A stretch of DNA of 64,000 bases from Flavobacteriales bacterium. Lineage in GTDB: Bacteria; Bacteroidota; Bacteroidia; Flavobacteriales_C; GCA-002722245. The stretch is taken from contig JAHEZL010000016.1 in the NCBI GenBank assembly GCA_023251095.1, positions 1-64,000 on the forward strand, written 5' to 3'. Below, one piece after another: positions 16,714-23,794 of the stretch. Each line of letters opens with the position of its first letter. Positions within the stretch are counted from its first letter, which is position 1. The position numbers and the translations under genes are program-made. The notes beneath the pieces were generated by a model that ran no database searches, was not told the DNA's origin, and saw only the letters and a program-made list of their open reading frames with translations.

Positions 16714-17025
16714 TTAGGGTTTGGTAAACTTTTCAGAAAAGGCATCTTTGCCTGAAAACAGTTTCAATACATAATTTCCTGCGGGCAATTGCTGCACATT
16801 TATTATTTTATCAAAAGAGCCTGTAGGGTTCTCAAAATCATTATCATAAACCACATAGCCCTCAACATCAACAATGATGATATTTACAAAAGCAGCTGTA
16901 GTTGCTTTTACTTTTAAGGTTTGTGATGCATACTCTATCTTAAAAGAATCCTTAACAAAGCTGTTCTGCGCATGTAATGCTGTTGACAACAGTCCGATAA
17001 ATATGAATAAGAAAAGTGCTTTCAT
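16714..17025 (-). CDS. Small exported protein resembling a free-standing T9SS sorting domain
   Basis: 103 residues with a signal peptide (MKALFLFIFIGLLSTALHAQ). The remaining ~80 residues (TAAFVNIIIVDVEGYVVYDN, QQLPAGNYVLKLFSGKDAFSEKF) are the pattern of a T9SS type A C-terminal domain or DUF3244-like beta-sandwich, but no cargo domain precedes it. It may be a T9SS-exported binding module or a decoy tail. The promoter shows tandem repeats at 17067-17096 and a box TAACTTAG at 17030-17037 that almost touches the ATG, so the mRNA would be nearly leaderless. It heads an operon with the poly-Thr lipoprotein. Confidence 0.7.
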   Translation of the reverse strand: MKALFLFIFIGLLSTALHAQNSFVKDSFKIEYASQTLKVKATTAAFVNIIIVDVEGYVVYDNDFENPTGSFDKIINVQQLPAGNYVLKLFSGKDAFSEKFTKP

Positions 17026-17029
17026 CTCA

Positions 17030-17096
17030 CTAAGTTAATTACAGAAGCAGGTAGAGACAGGATCGTTTTGTACAGAAAAGAGGTGAGAATTGTACC
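17030..17096 (-). promoter_or_regulatory. Promoter with LytTR-like tandem repeat, copy b
   Basis: TTTGTACA (17067-17074) and ATTGTACC (17089-17096), period 22; then 29 bp to TAACTTAG on the minus strand (17030-17037), one mismatch from TAnnTTTG. It drives the 103-residue exported protein. Confidence 0.5.
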
Positions 17097-17106
17097 GGAG
17101 AAAATA

Positions 17107-17182
17107 CACTCCGTCATTGCGAGGAACGAAGCAATCGTATCGTGGTTGATGAGATTGCTTCGTTCCTCGCAATGACGGAGTG
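17107..17182. repeat. Palindromic REP-like repeat, copy 2 (perfect 30-bp arms)
   Basis: Arms 17107-17136 and 17153-17182 are exact complements with a 16-nt loop. The core CATTGCGAGGAACGAAGC is the widespread Bacteroidota repeat. Its translation gives peptides such as RHCEERSN, which marks false ORFs. Confidence 0.9.
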
Positions 17183-17189
17183 GGCACAC

Positions 17190-17227
17190 AAAAAAATCCC
17201 ACGCTTCTCCCTCAAGAAGCATGGGAT
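17190..17227 (-). terminator. Orphan intrinsic terminator (minus strand)
   Basis: Stem ATCCCA-x-GCTTCT paired with AGAAGC-x-TGGGAT (one mismatch) and a 6-nt loop, followed on the minus strand by seven T. No gene ends here; the nearest upstream start is the promoter at 17327-17334. Confidence 0.75.
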
Positions 17228-17320
17228 AGGGGTAATCAAATTCAACCAATTATTATGAACCCTTCAGTTCAATCACCCGCACTTACATTTACTAGGTAAG
17301 GATCTTTATAATATTTTTTG
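17190..17320 (-). ncRNA. Candidate small RNA C (orphan promoter to terminator unit)
   Basis: A -7 box TATCTTTG (minus strand, 17327-17334) with tandem repeats 29 bp upstream and an intrinsic terminator at 17190-17227 imply an RNA of about 130 nt. No start codon in it opens a frame that ends before the terminator with more than a few codons. Sequence similarity to candidate RNA A is not obvious outside the promoter. Confidence 0.45.
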
Positions 17321-17326
17321 ATGACA

Positions 17327-17392
17327 CAAAGATAATTGCACAAGCTCCTTTTGTCAGAGCACAATCATTCAGAAAACGTTCAGTATTGTACG
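17327..17392 (-). promoter_or_regulatory. Promoter with LytTR-like repeats, copy c (three half-sites)
   Basis: ATCATTCA (17364-17371), AACGTTCA (17375-17382) and ATTGTACG (17385-17392); the outer two are 21 bp apart. The middle one extended by a G fits the LytTR consensus [TA][AC][CA]GTTN[AG][TG]. The -7 box TATCTTTG (17327-17334) follows after 29 bp. Confidence 0.6.
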
Positions 17393-17461
17393 GAAATTCA
17401 ATAATCAATTTCACGCATACTTATATATAACAACAAAAATTACATCCTCTGATTTAAAGCG

Positions 17462-17526
17462 TGAATGATTTTGTACTCTTTCTGAACAATTATCACAGGC
17501 CTGCGAAAAGACAAGGTTTAACTTTG
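17462..17526 (+). promoter_or_regulatory. Glucan-operon promoter with LytTR-like repeat, copy d
   Basis: TGAATGAT (17462-17469) and TGAACAAT (17483-17490), period 21, then 28 bp to the -7 box TAACTTTG (17519-17526). The first gene starts at 17563. No TTG-type -33 element is seen, as expected for an activator-dependent promoter. Confidence 0.65.
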
Positions 17527-17562
17527 ATTCAACACCAATAAAACCATTATAATTCAAAAGAT

Positions 17563-18144
17563 ATGATGCTAAAATTTAAAATAATCGCCTTGTTTACCCT
17601 GCTGACCGGTATTTTTTCCTTCACAGCGCTTCAAGAAGAAATTGAACCCTATTACATTTATTCTGATTCCTGGAAACATGGAATCCCTTCCGGTTTTATG
17701 GGAGAAAAAAATGGCGCAAGCATGAAAATCAGCGAGAGCAAAGACTCTCCATACCTAGGTGAAAAATGCGTGAAAATAACTACCGATAATTCTGAAGGAT
17801 GGAGAGGTATTCATATTCAATACACAGGTTCATGGAACGTAGCATTAAAACCCGATCAAAAACTTCCGGATCTCTCTGCTTACGATAAATTGGAGTTTTA
17901 CGCCCGTGCGGAAGAAACTGAAAACGGCAACTACATATTGCAAACCATTGGTGTTGGCGGCGGCGGCGCTCCCGAAGATCAAGTAGATGAAACCTATCTG
18001 GAAATTACTCCTAAATGGAAAAAATTCAGCATTAGCCTAAAAGGCCACGACTTCAAGAGAGTGAATACTTTATTATACATGGTACTTCCTGTTGGAACAC
18101 TCTATTTAGATGAAATCAGATTTGTGAAAAAAATTAAAAACTAA
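17563..18144 (+). CDS. Exported beta-sandwich, carbohydrate-binding-like protein
   Basis: 193 residues (start at 17563 or the next codon, also ATG). It has a signal peptide ending near FSFTALQ and no lipobox cysteine. The mature domain (GFMGEKNGASMKI, LGEKCVKITTDNSEGWRGIHIQY, YDKLEFYARAEE, KWKKFSISLKGHDF, LYLDEIRFVKK) has the galactose-binding-like fold of many carbohydrate-binding modules, with several tryptophans and tyrosines suited to glycan stacking. It is a paralogue of the poly-Thr lipoprotein encoded on the other side of the control region. It is the first gene of the glucan operon, 19 bp before the GH16 gene, so a glucan-binding accessory role is likely. Confidence 0.72.
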   Translation: MMLKFKIIALFTLLTGIFSFTALQEEIEPYYIYSDSWKHGIPSGFMGEKNGASMKISESKDSPYLGEKCVKITTDNSEGWRGIHIQYTGSWNVALKPDQKLPDLSAYDKLEFYARAEETENGNYILQTIGVGGGGAPEDQVDETYLEITPKWKKFSISLKGHDFKRVNTLLYMVLPVGTLYLDEIRFVKKIKN

Positions 18145-18163
18145 GCACCCTAAACCATAGCTT

Positions 18164-19066
18164 ATGTACTTAAAAAAATATTTTCGATTAGCTGCCGTCC
18201 CATGTCTTGCCTTACTCTCTTTGAGTAGCTGTTCAACAGCAGCTTTTGTTGAACAACCCGATTTGTATCAATCGGCATCAGATGTAATTGCAGTTGACAA
18301 CACCACCACTACCGACAATGGATATAAACCGGCAACTAAAAAAAGCGGCTGGAATTTAGTGTGGACAGATGAATTTGATCAGCCTCAAATTGATACTAAT
18401 AAATGGAGCCATGAGGTAAACGGCGATGGCGGCGGAAATAACGAACAACAATACTACACAGCCTCCAAAGCAAACTCCTATATCAACAACAATAAGTATT
18501 TGGTTTTAAAGGCAATCAAACAAAATTACAAAGGAAAATTTTACACTTCTGCGCGAATGAGGACGAAGAAAAAAGCCGATTGGACTTATGGTCGTTTTGA
18601 CATTCGTGCGAAGATCCCTGTACAACAAGGTGTGTGGCCGGCGATATGGATGCTGCCTACCGACTGGGTTTACGGGCCATGGCCGCAAAGCGGTGAAATT
18701 GATATTATGGAATCCATCGGTCACCAGCCAACAACAGTTTATGGTACTATTCACTATGGTGATGCATGGCCCAACAACAAACACATTGGTGATACAACCA
18801 TCATTCAAAAAGGAGATTTATCTACCGACTTCCATGTATTCTCTGTAGAATGGGAACCCAATGAAATCCGCTGGTATTTTGATGATGTATTGTATTCTAC
18901 AAAGAAAAACACAGATGTTACTCCTCACAAATGGCCCTTTGATCAAAACTTTCACATGATCCTCAATTTAGCAATTGGCGGTGAATGGCCGGGACCTCCT
19001 GATGACAATACCACTTTTCCAAAATACATGTTTGTGGATTACGTACGCGTTTACAAAAAAATATAA
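18164..19066 (+). CDS. GH16 endo-beta-glucanase lipoprotein (laminarinase-like)
   Basis: 300 residues. The lipoprotein signal ends SLSSC (Cys23), and a Thr/Asp-rich linker runs to about residue 60. The GH16 jelly-roll domain starts at LVWTDEFDQPQID and contains the catalytic GEIDIMES (nucleophile Glu178, Asp180, acid/base Glu183), WPAIWMLPTDW and the closing FVDYVRVYKK. The extra Met in EIDIME is the beta-bulge form typical of laminarinases (endo-1,3-beta-glucanases) rather than lichenases. It cuts beta-1,3 or mixed-linkage glucan, probably as an outer-surface anchored enzyme. It is the second gene of the operon and pairs with the GH3 at 23795, which would finish the oligosaccharides. Confidence 0.92.
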   Translation: MYLKKYFRLAAVPCLALLSLSSCSTAAFVEQPDLYQSASDVIAVDNTTTTDNGYKPATKKSGWNLVWTDEFDQPQIDTNKWSHEVNGDGGGNNEQQYYTASKANSYINNNKYLVLKAIKQNYKGKFYTSARMRTKKKADWTYGRFDIRAKIPVQQGVWPAIWMLPTDWVYGPWPQSGEIDIMESIGHQPTTVYGTIHYGDAWPNNKHIGDTTIIQKGDLSTDFHVFSVEWEPNEIRWYFDDVLYSTKKNTDVTPHKWPFDQNFHMILNLAIGGEWPGPPDDNTTFPKYMFVDYVRVYKKI

Positions 19067-19091
19067 ATACTCATTATAACCACTCGAAATA

Positions 19092-21053
19092 ATGCATATT
19101 AAACTAAATAAAAAAAGAATTCTGTCTTTACTGCTTGCATGCAGCATGAGCATTACCGCTACTTATGCGCAAACAAATTCAGATTCTACAAAGAAGTCGG
19201 CTCCTGCATGGACGCTGCAAAGAGCATCCCTTGTAAGAGACAATGCCTCTGACGGAATTACTAATGTTGTGGATAAAAATCTGTTCAAGGATTTCCTCAG
19301 CGGGCTCGTTGCCGGAGGTTATTACAGAGGTTTCTTTTACAGCAGAGACATGGATCAATTGTATGGAAATCCAAACGGAGCAAAACACATAAGAAGTGTT
19401 GGCGACGGTTATTTTGATCCTACCATGCTTTTGTATGTGGGTGGCAATCCTACTTCCAAAACAAGTTTTGGAACCGAATTAATTATTGGAAATCCTTTCA
19501 ATTTATACCAAGGGCCGGGAATGGGTACTCCGGGAAATGTGAGTCCGTTTTTTACTGCAGTTTTAAGAGGAGCCATCGACACTAAAATTGGCAACTTCTT
19601 TTTAATTGCAGGGGGGATTGAATGGCAACGCCTCACTCCTTTTACTTTTGGCTCCAACACAGGATTCAACAGATACAGCATTTATGAAAGACGTCCGTGG
19701 GATCCAACCGGAAATATAAAAAGCAGATATTCTTCTTACTATTATAACGGATCCATCACTCAGGATGCCCGTTGGGGAACCCAGGCTTTTAAAGGATTTA
19801 TGCTGACCGGTTATGTAAAAAAACTAAAAACAAATATTGATGTTTTTTACGGACGTACGGGAGCCAATGGCGGAATCAGCAGAGAAAATGAAGTTCGTCC
19901 TTCTCAGAATTTAGGCATCAGATTAAAGAAAAATCTGAAAAAAAATAATTATGTGAGCTTGAATACTTTCAATTCTTTCAATAGATCCGACAGTGTTAAC
20001 TCCAGCAATGATGTGCAATGGAACATTATAACATCAGAATTTTCCTTTAAATGGAAAGACATTAAACTCAGTGGTGAAGTAGGCGCAGGAAGATATGTGA
20101 GTCCCTCCTATCCCGAAAACTGGAGCGAAGGATTAATTTTCGATTTACAGATTCCTAAAAAATACACTTTCATTCCTTTGGATTTCCGCTATTTCGAAAT
20201 AGGAAAAAGTTTCACCAGCAATGTGGCCAGCTTTAACAACACCACCATACAACAAGTGTATACAGGATACAACAGCGCAGCAGGCAATGGCGGTGTGATT
20301 GCTCCTTTCGGTCCTTCAGCAGATAATGTTGGTGATCTCGCCAACAACAGAATGGGCGGAGCAGTGAACACCAATTTCAAATTGTGGAAATTCATGATTT
20401 CAACAGGTATGCAGATTTCTGCTGAAATGGAAATCATGCCCAATGCAAGCGTGTTAAACTGCAGTCACAGAATCAATGGTTTGCTTTGGTCGAGATTACC
20501 CGGCGTATTCCCTCTTTACGGCACTTTCGGTCCCAACAACAGAGTTGCCACTTACTACCGTGGTGCTTATGAAAAAGTGAATGTAACCGATTTAACCAGC
20601 GGATTCGTTACCAACAGAAGATATTTCAACTCTTTTGATTTCCAGGCAAAATATAAAATGACTTTATTTCAAAGAGATTTATATATCAACTATCTGGGAA
20701 CCTTCAACTCTGTTCAAAAAACATTTTCAGGTTTTACCGTGTTTGACAACAGCGCTTACATCAGAGCGCAATATCATGAAATGGATATTTACTATCAATT
20801 GCATAAAAATTTCATCATCACCCTTTATGGCGGATTGGAAACTATCCAGGGAAATCAGGATACCGATCTAGGCACGAATAATCTTCCAAGAGATCAGATG
20901 GGAAAAGCCTTTGGAGCCGGTTTCGATTTAACGCTTTCCAACCAGGCTACATTGTACTTCCGTGAGAGATGGTTCTCTTTTGAAGATGTGAATTTCGCTA
21001 CTGAGAAATTTTCTGGAAATGAAGGCACAGTGGAATTAAAAATAATGTTTTAA
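19092..21053 (+). CDS. Large outer-membrane beta-barrel protein, non-TonB
   Basis: 653 residues with a signal peptide ending ATYAQ. The rest is a series of amphipathic, aromatic-rich beta-strands (GGYYRGFFYSRD, NNYVSLNTFNSF, FDFQAKYKMTLFQRDLYINY, NFIITLYGGLETIQGN), and the protein ends GTVELKIMF, the terminal phenylalanine of outer-membrane barrels. There is no TonB box, no plug domain and no CarboxypepD_reg domain, so it is not SusC. I do not recognise a named family. It lies between the GH16 gene and a second barrel gene (gap 11 bp), in the place where a SusC/SusD pair would be expected, and may be the glucan porin. Confidence 0.7.
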   Translation: MHIKLNKKRILSLLLACSMSITATYAQTNSDSTKKSAPAWTLQRASLVRDNASDGITNVVDKNLFKDFLSGLVAGGYYRGFFYSRDMDQLYGNPNGAKHIRSVGDGYFDPTMLLYVGGNPTSKTSFGTELIIGNPFNLYQGPGMGTPGNVSPFFTAVLRGAIDTKIGNFFLIAGGIEWQRLTPFTFGSNTGFNRYSIYERRPWDPTGNIKSRYSSYYYNGSITQDARWGTQAFKGFMLTGYVKKLKTNIDVFYGRTGANGGISRENEVRPSQNLGIRLKKNLKKNNYVSLNTFNSFNRSDSVNSSNDVQWNIITSEFSFKWKDIKLSGEVGAGRYVSPSYPENWSEGLIFDLQIPKKYTFIPLDFRYFEIGKSFTSNVASFNNTTIQQVYTGYNSAAGNGGVIAPFGPSADNVGDLANNRMGGAVNTNFKLWKFMISTGMQISAEMEIMPNASVLNCSHRINGLLWSRLPGVFPLYGTFGPNNRVATYYRGAYEKVNVTDLTSGFVTNRRYFNSFDFQAKYKMTLFQRDLYINYLGTFNSVQKTFSGFTVFDNSAYIRAQYHEMDIYYQLHKNFIITLYGGLETIQGNQDTDLGTNNLPRDQMGKAFGAGFDLTLSNQATLYFRERWFSFEDVNFATEKFSGNEGTVELKIMF

Positions 21054-21064
21054 AGAAATTACAA

Positions 21065-22804
21065 ATGAAAAATTTACACCTATACTTTATGAATAAAAAA
21101 GCAATAGTACTTTGTTTCGTCCTCTTTAACATTCATTTGATGAATGCCCAGGATGATAAAATTAAATTTGGCGCATATGCCCGTGCATTGCAACAAAGCA
21201 ATACGCTCGGCAAATCCGATACGCTGAATCCCGACAATACCAGCAAAGGAAATGTATTACTGGACTTGGGACTCAACATCAATCCCGATAAAAAAACGGA
21301 AATTCAGGCCATTATCCGTTTCAACAATAATTTCAGCGGATTTTATACTGCAGGAGCTTCTGCCTCTTTGCGTCAGTTATACGTGAAAGGTATTGTAGGT
21401 AAATATTTTAATTACCAAGTGGGTGATTTGTACCTGAAATTAACTCCTTACACTTTCTTTAATAACAACGCAGAAGGATCTGTTAACGAAGCCGGTATTT
21501 TTAGCGACTTACGTAGAGATTATACCAACTACGAAAACTTAAGCAACAGAGGAAATGCCTGGTGGCAGCAAGGTGCAGCTACTAACTTTGCCATTTCATT
21601 TTCAAACTCTATTATTGATACTTTGAAAGTGGATGCTTTCTTCCTAAGAAACAGAGCGAGTTATGCGCAACTGCCTTCTTCTTTTCATGCTGGTGGAAAA
21701 ATCACGGTAACTCAGGGTCCGCGATTAAAACTGGCTTTCAATTATCTTGATCTTTATGATCTTGGTTCTAATGTTAAAATTGACAGTTTAGCAAAAAGCA
21801 ATCCTGTAGGTTCGGGAGAAATTGATTTAAAAATAATCAACGGAAAAAATGTTCAGCTCGCTTTAATTGGTGAAGGTGGTTTCTCTTCTTATGTTTTTAA
21901 AGGCGATACCGCTCAAACAAAATCAGGTTTCTTTTATGATGCCGGATTACAACTCAATTTAAAACCTCAAAATTTAATTGTTACGGCAAATTACACTTAT
22001 GTTGATCCGCTGTTTTACAGTGCAGCTGCACAAACCAAACGCGTAAATTATGGCAACACCCCTACTACCCTTGCCAACTACGGAAATGATCCTAAAAACA
22101 TCATGACCCGCGGCATTACTGTTTTTGATCTGGTAAGAGATCCTTCTGTTTACAATCAGGGAATTGTAAGAAATTTAATGGCCTACAATCCAATTTACGG
22201 CAACGCACAACCTTACGGAAAAGCCACTCCTAACCGTACAGGCATAGAGTTGAATGTACAATACAAAGATTCTTTGCAAAAAATTGTAGCCGATGTTGAC
22301 GCTGCTTTTTTATCTGATATAGTAGGAGAAGGTTCTGCTGAATTGAGAAGTTTTATTGTTTTAAAAGGTGGAATTGATTTTAATATCCATAAATTTTTCG
22401 ACTGGAAAAAAAGATTGATTTTAACCACAGGCTATAAATTTGAATCTACCAACCGTGGTGGTGACGCTCTTCAGGCGGTTAGCTTAGTGAATAATCTTGT
22501 TGACCTTGGCTTGGAAATTGAAGCCATCAAAAAATTCAGCTTCCTCGTAGGTTTTAAAATGCTGACTGCTCAGGGGAATGAATTTGTTGCAGTACGAAAT
22601 CAATACAACGATATCACCAACTACACGCCAATGGCCAATATAAACGTTGCTCAAAACATTTTTGCCTTTGGTTTGAAATACCGTTTCAGTGATAAAACTT
22701 ATCTCACTGTACAAAATCATATGTTCGATTACAAAGACAACACCACAGCAACAAACAACTATTCCATCAATCAGGTTTTAGTAATGTTCAACATGAACTT
22801 TTAA
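21065..22804 (+). CDS. Second outer-membrane beta-barrel protein, unknown family
   Basis: 579 residues; the ATG at 21089 (MNKKAIVLCFVLFNIHLMNAQ) gives a cleaner signal peptide than the first ATG at 21065. The mature part reads as a beta-barrel: FGAYARALQQS, VLLDLGLNINPDKKTEIQAIIRF, FNYQVGDLYLKLTPYTFF, LTTGYKFES, IFAFGLKYRF, and the last strand ends LVMFNMNF with a terminal Phe. N-terminal barrel strands and a 'dose of oligomer' comparison region resemble porin-like proteins of the Bacteroidota that are sometimes annotated as DUF-type OM proteins; no firm family. It is the second of two adjacent barrels and probably works with the first in glycan uptake or display. Confidence 0.65.
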   Translation: MKNLHLYFMNKKAIVLCFVLFNIHLMNAQDDKIKFGAYARALQQSNTLGKSDTLNPDNTSKGNVLLDLGLNINPDKKTEIQAIIRFNNNFSGFYTAGASASLRQLYVKGIVGKYFNYQVGDLYLKLTPYTFFNNNAEGSVNEAGIFSDLRRDYTNYENLSNRGNAWWQQGAATNFAISFSNSIIDTLKVDAFFLRNRASYAQLPSSFHAGGKITVTQGPRLKLAFNYLDLYDLGSNVKIDSLAKSNPVGSGEIDLKIINGKNVQLALIGEGGFSSYVFKGDTAQTKSGFFYDAGLQLNLKPQNLIVTANYTYVDPLFYSAAAQTKRVNYGNTPTTLANYGNDPKNIMTRGITVFDLVRDPSVYNQGIVRNLMAYNPIYGNAQPYGKATPNRTGIELNVQYKDSLQKIVADVDAAFLSDIVGEGSAELRSFIVLKGGIDFNIHKFFDWKKRLILTTGYKFESTNRGGDALQAVSLVNNLVDLGLEIEAIKKFSFLVGFKMLTAQGNEFVAVRNQYNDITNYTPMANINVAQNIFAFGLKYRFSDKTYLTVQNHMFDYKDNTTATNNYSINQVLVMFNMNF

Positions 22805-22814
22805 TAAGGAAAAT

Positions 22815-23780
22815 ATGAAGAACTTATCTTTAATATCCATCAGCATGATTTCCCTTATAATATTTGGGGTGTCCTGCTCAAAAGAAAAATTAGGTCCCGA
22901 TATTTCATCAATCAACGGTCCGGTTACTATTGTTGAACCCTTTAGCAAAAGCACAGGCACTGTTGATTTTTCAAACAATGAAGAAGTATATTTTACTGCT
23001 AAATTTGAAAAAGAAACCGATTGGACAGTTACCCTTATCGGAAATACAAGTGGCGCCACAAAAACCATTGAAGGCGTTTCAGCAGTCATTAGCAAAACAA
23101 ATTCAGGATGGTTTGGAACTGCGAATACTGCTCCTTCTTTTCAAGTGGAAACAGTAACTGCACGATTAACATTTAAGCACACTACAGATACATTTAACAC
23201 AACCCTTACTGTTACGGCAACTAAAAATCTTGATCAAAACGATGTATTGATTACTGATTTTTCTACTTTAAAAAGTGCTACACTGTGGCCAAGAGATTGG
23301 CCTCCGGTGAGCATTACTAACACATCTTATCCTAAGGCAGATGGCGGTAAATATTTTTACATGTCGGGTACTCCTTGGCAAAGCGGTTCGCCATATGTCA
23401 ACTACATGACCATTCCGGCAAAATTTTATTCTGACGATAGCACCATCACTCATTATCCTGTAAACCCTGATGCCGACAGAGTTTTTTTCAATATTATGGT
23501 GTACGGTAACGGTCCATCTGACACATGGTTACTCGTTAATTTTTCGGAAGACGGAGTACAGGCCCGACATTTAAATATCCGTCCGGATTGGACAGGCTGG
23601 AAATTGATAAGTGTTCCATACACTTCCCTTCTTCCCGATATTACTACCGCTGCAAAACCAAACAAATTAACAAGCGTTGCTTTTGTTTTATTGTCGGATG
23701 CCGCGCTTCCTTCTACTAAATCGGTTTCGGTTGCCTTTGACCATCCAACATTTACTTTAAATCAACCTTATCAACCTTAA
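22815..23780 (+). CDS. Surface lipoprotein, two-domain glycan-binding-like (SGBP analogue)
   Basis: 321 residues. The lipoprotein signal ends IFGVSCSKEK (Cys21). Residues ~30-135 form an Ig-like strand-rich domain (DFSNNEEVYFTAKFEKETDW, RLTFKHTTDTFNTTLTVTA). Residues ~140-321 form a jelly-roll domain (VLITDFSTLKSATLWPRDWP, RVFFNIMVYGNGPSDTWLLVNFSED, DWTGWKLISVPYTSL, VSVAFDHPTF) rich in tryptophan. This Ig-plus-lectin layout is that of surface glycan-binding proteins in polysaccharide utilisation loci, although no named family is recognised. It lies 10 bp after the second barrel and 14 bp before the GH3. Confidence 0.68.
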   Translation: MKNLSLISISMISLIIFGVSCSKEKLGPDISSINGPVTIVEPFSKSTGTVDFSNNEEVYFTAKFEKETDWTVTLIGNTSGATKTIEGVSAVISKTNSGWFGTANTAPSFQVETVTARLTFKHTTDTFNTTLTVTATKNLDQNDVLITDFSTLKSATLWPRDWPPVSITNTSYPKADGGKYFYMSGTPWQSGSPYVNYMTIPAKFYSDDSTITHYPVNPDADRVFFNIMVYGNGPSDTWLLVNFSEDGVQARHLNIRPDWTGWKLISVPYTSLLPDITTAAKPNKLTSVAFVLLSDAALPSTKSVSVAFDHPTFTLNQPYQP

Positions 23781-23794
23781 AATAAAAATCAGCC

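Larger units (their letters stand above)
17026..17562. other. 537-bp gene-free divergent control region
   Basis: No credible gene. It holds, from left to right: a promoter of the small exported-protein operon with LytTR-like repeats (copy b), a perfect 30-bp inverted repeat, an orphan minus-strand terminator, a candidate small RNA with its own promoter (copy c), and the promoter of the glucan operon (copy d). Confidence 0.7.

Noticed and set aside
17022-17249. 75-residue minus-strand ORF with RHCEERSN-like residues
   Set aside because: It translates a terminator and a palindromic REP-like repeat; this peptide pattern is a known artefact of such repeats.
19092-22804. The two barrels as a SusC/SusD pair
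   Set aside because: No TonB box, plug or carboxypeptidase-regulatory domain in either, no SusD-like lipoprotein helices; both end as plain barrels.
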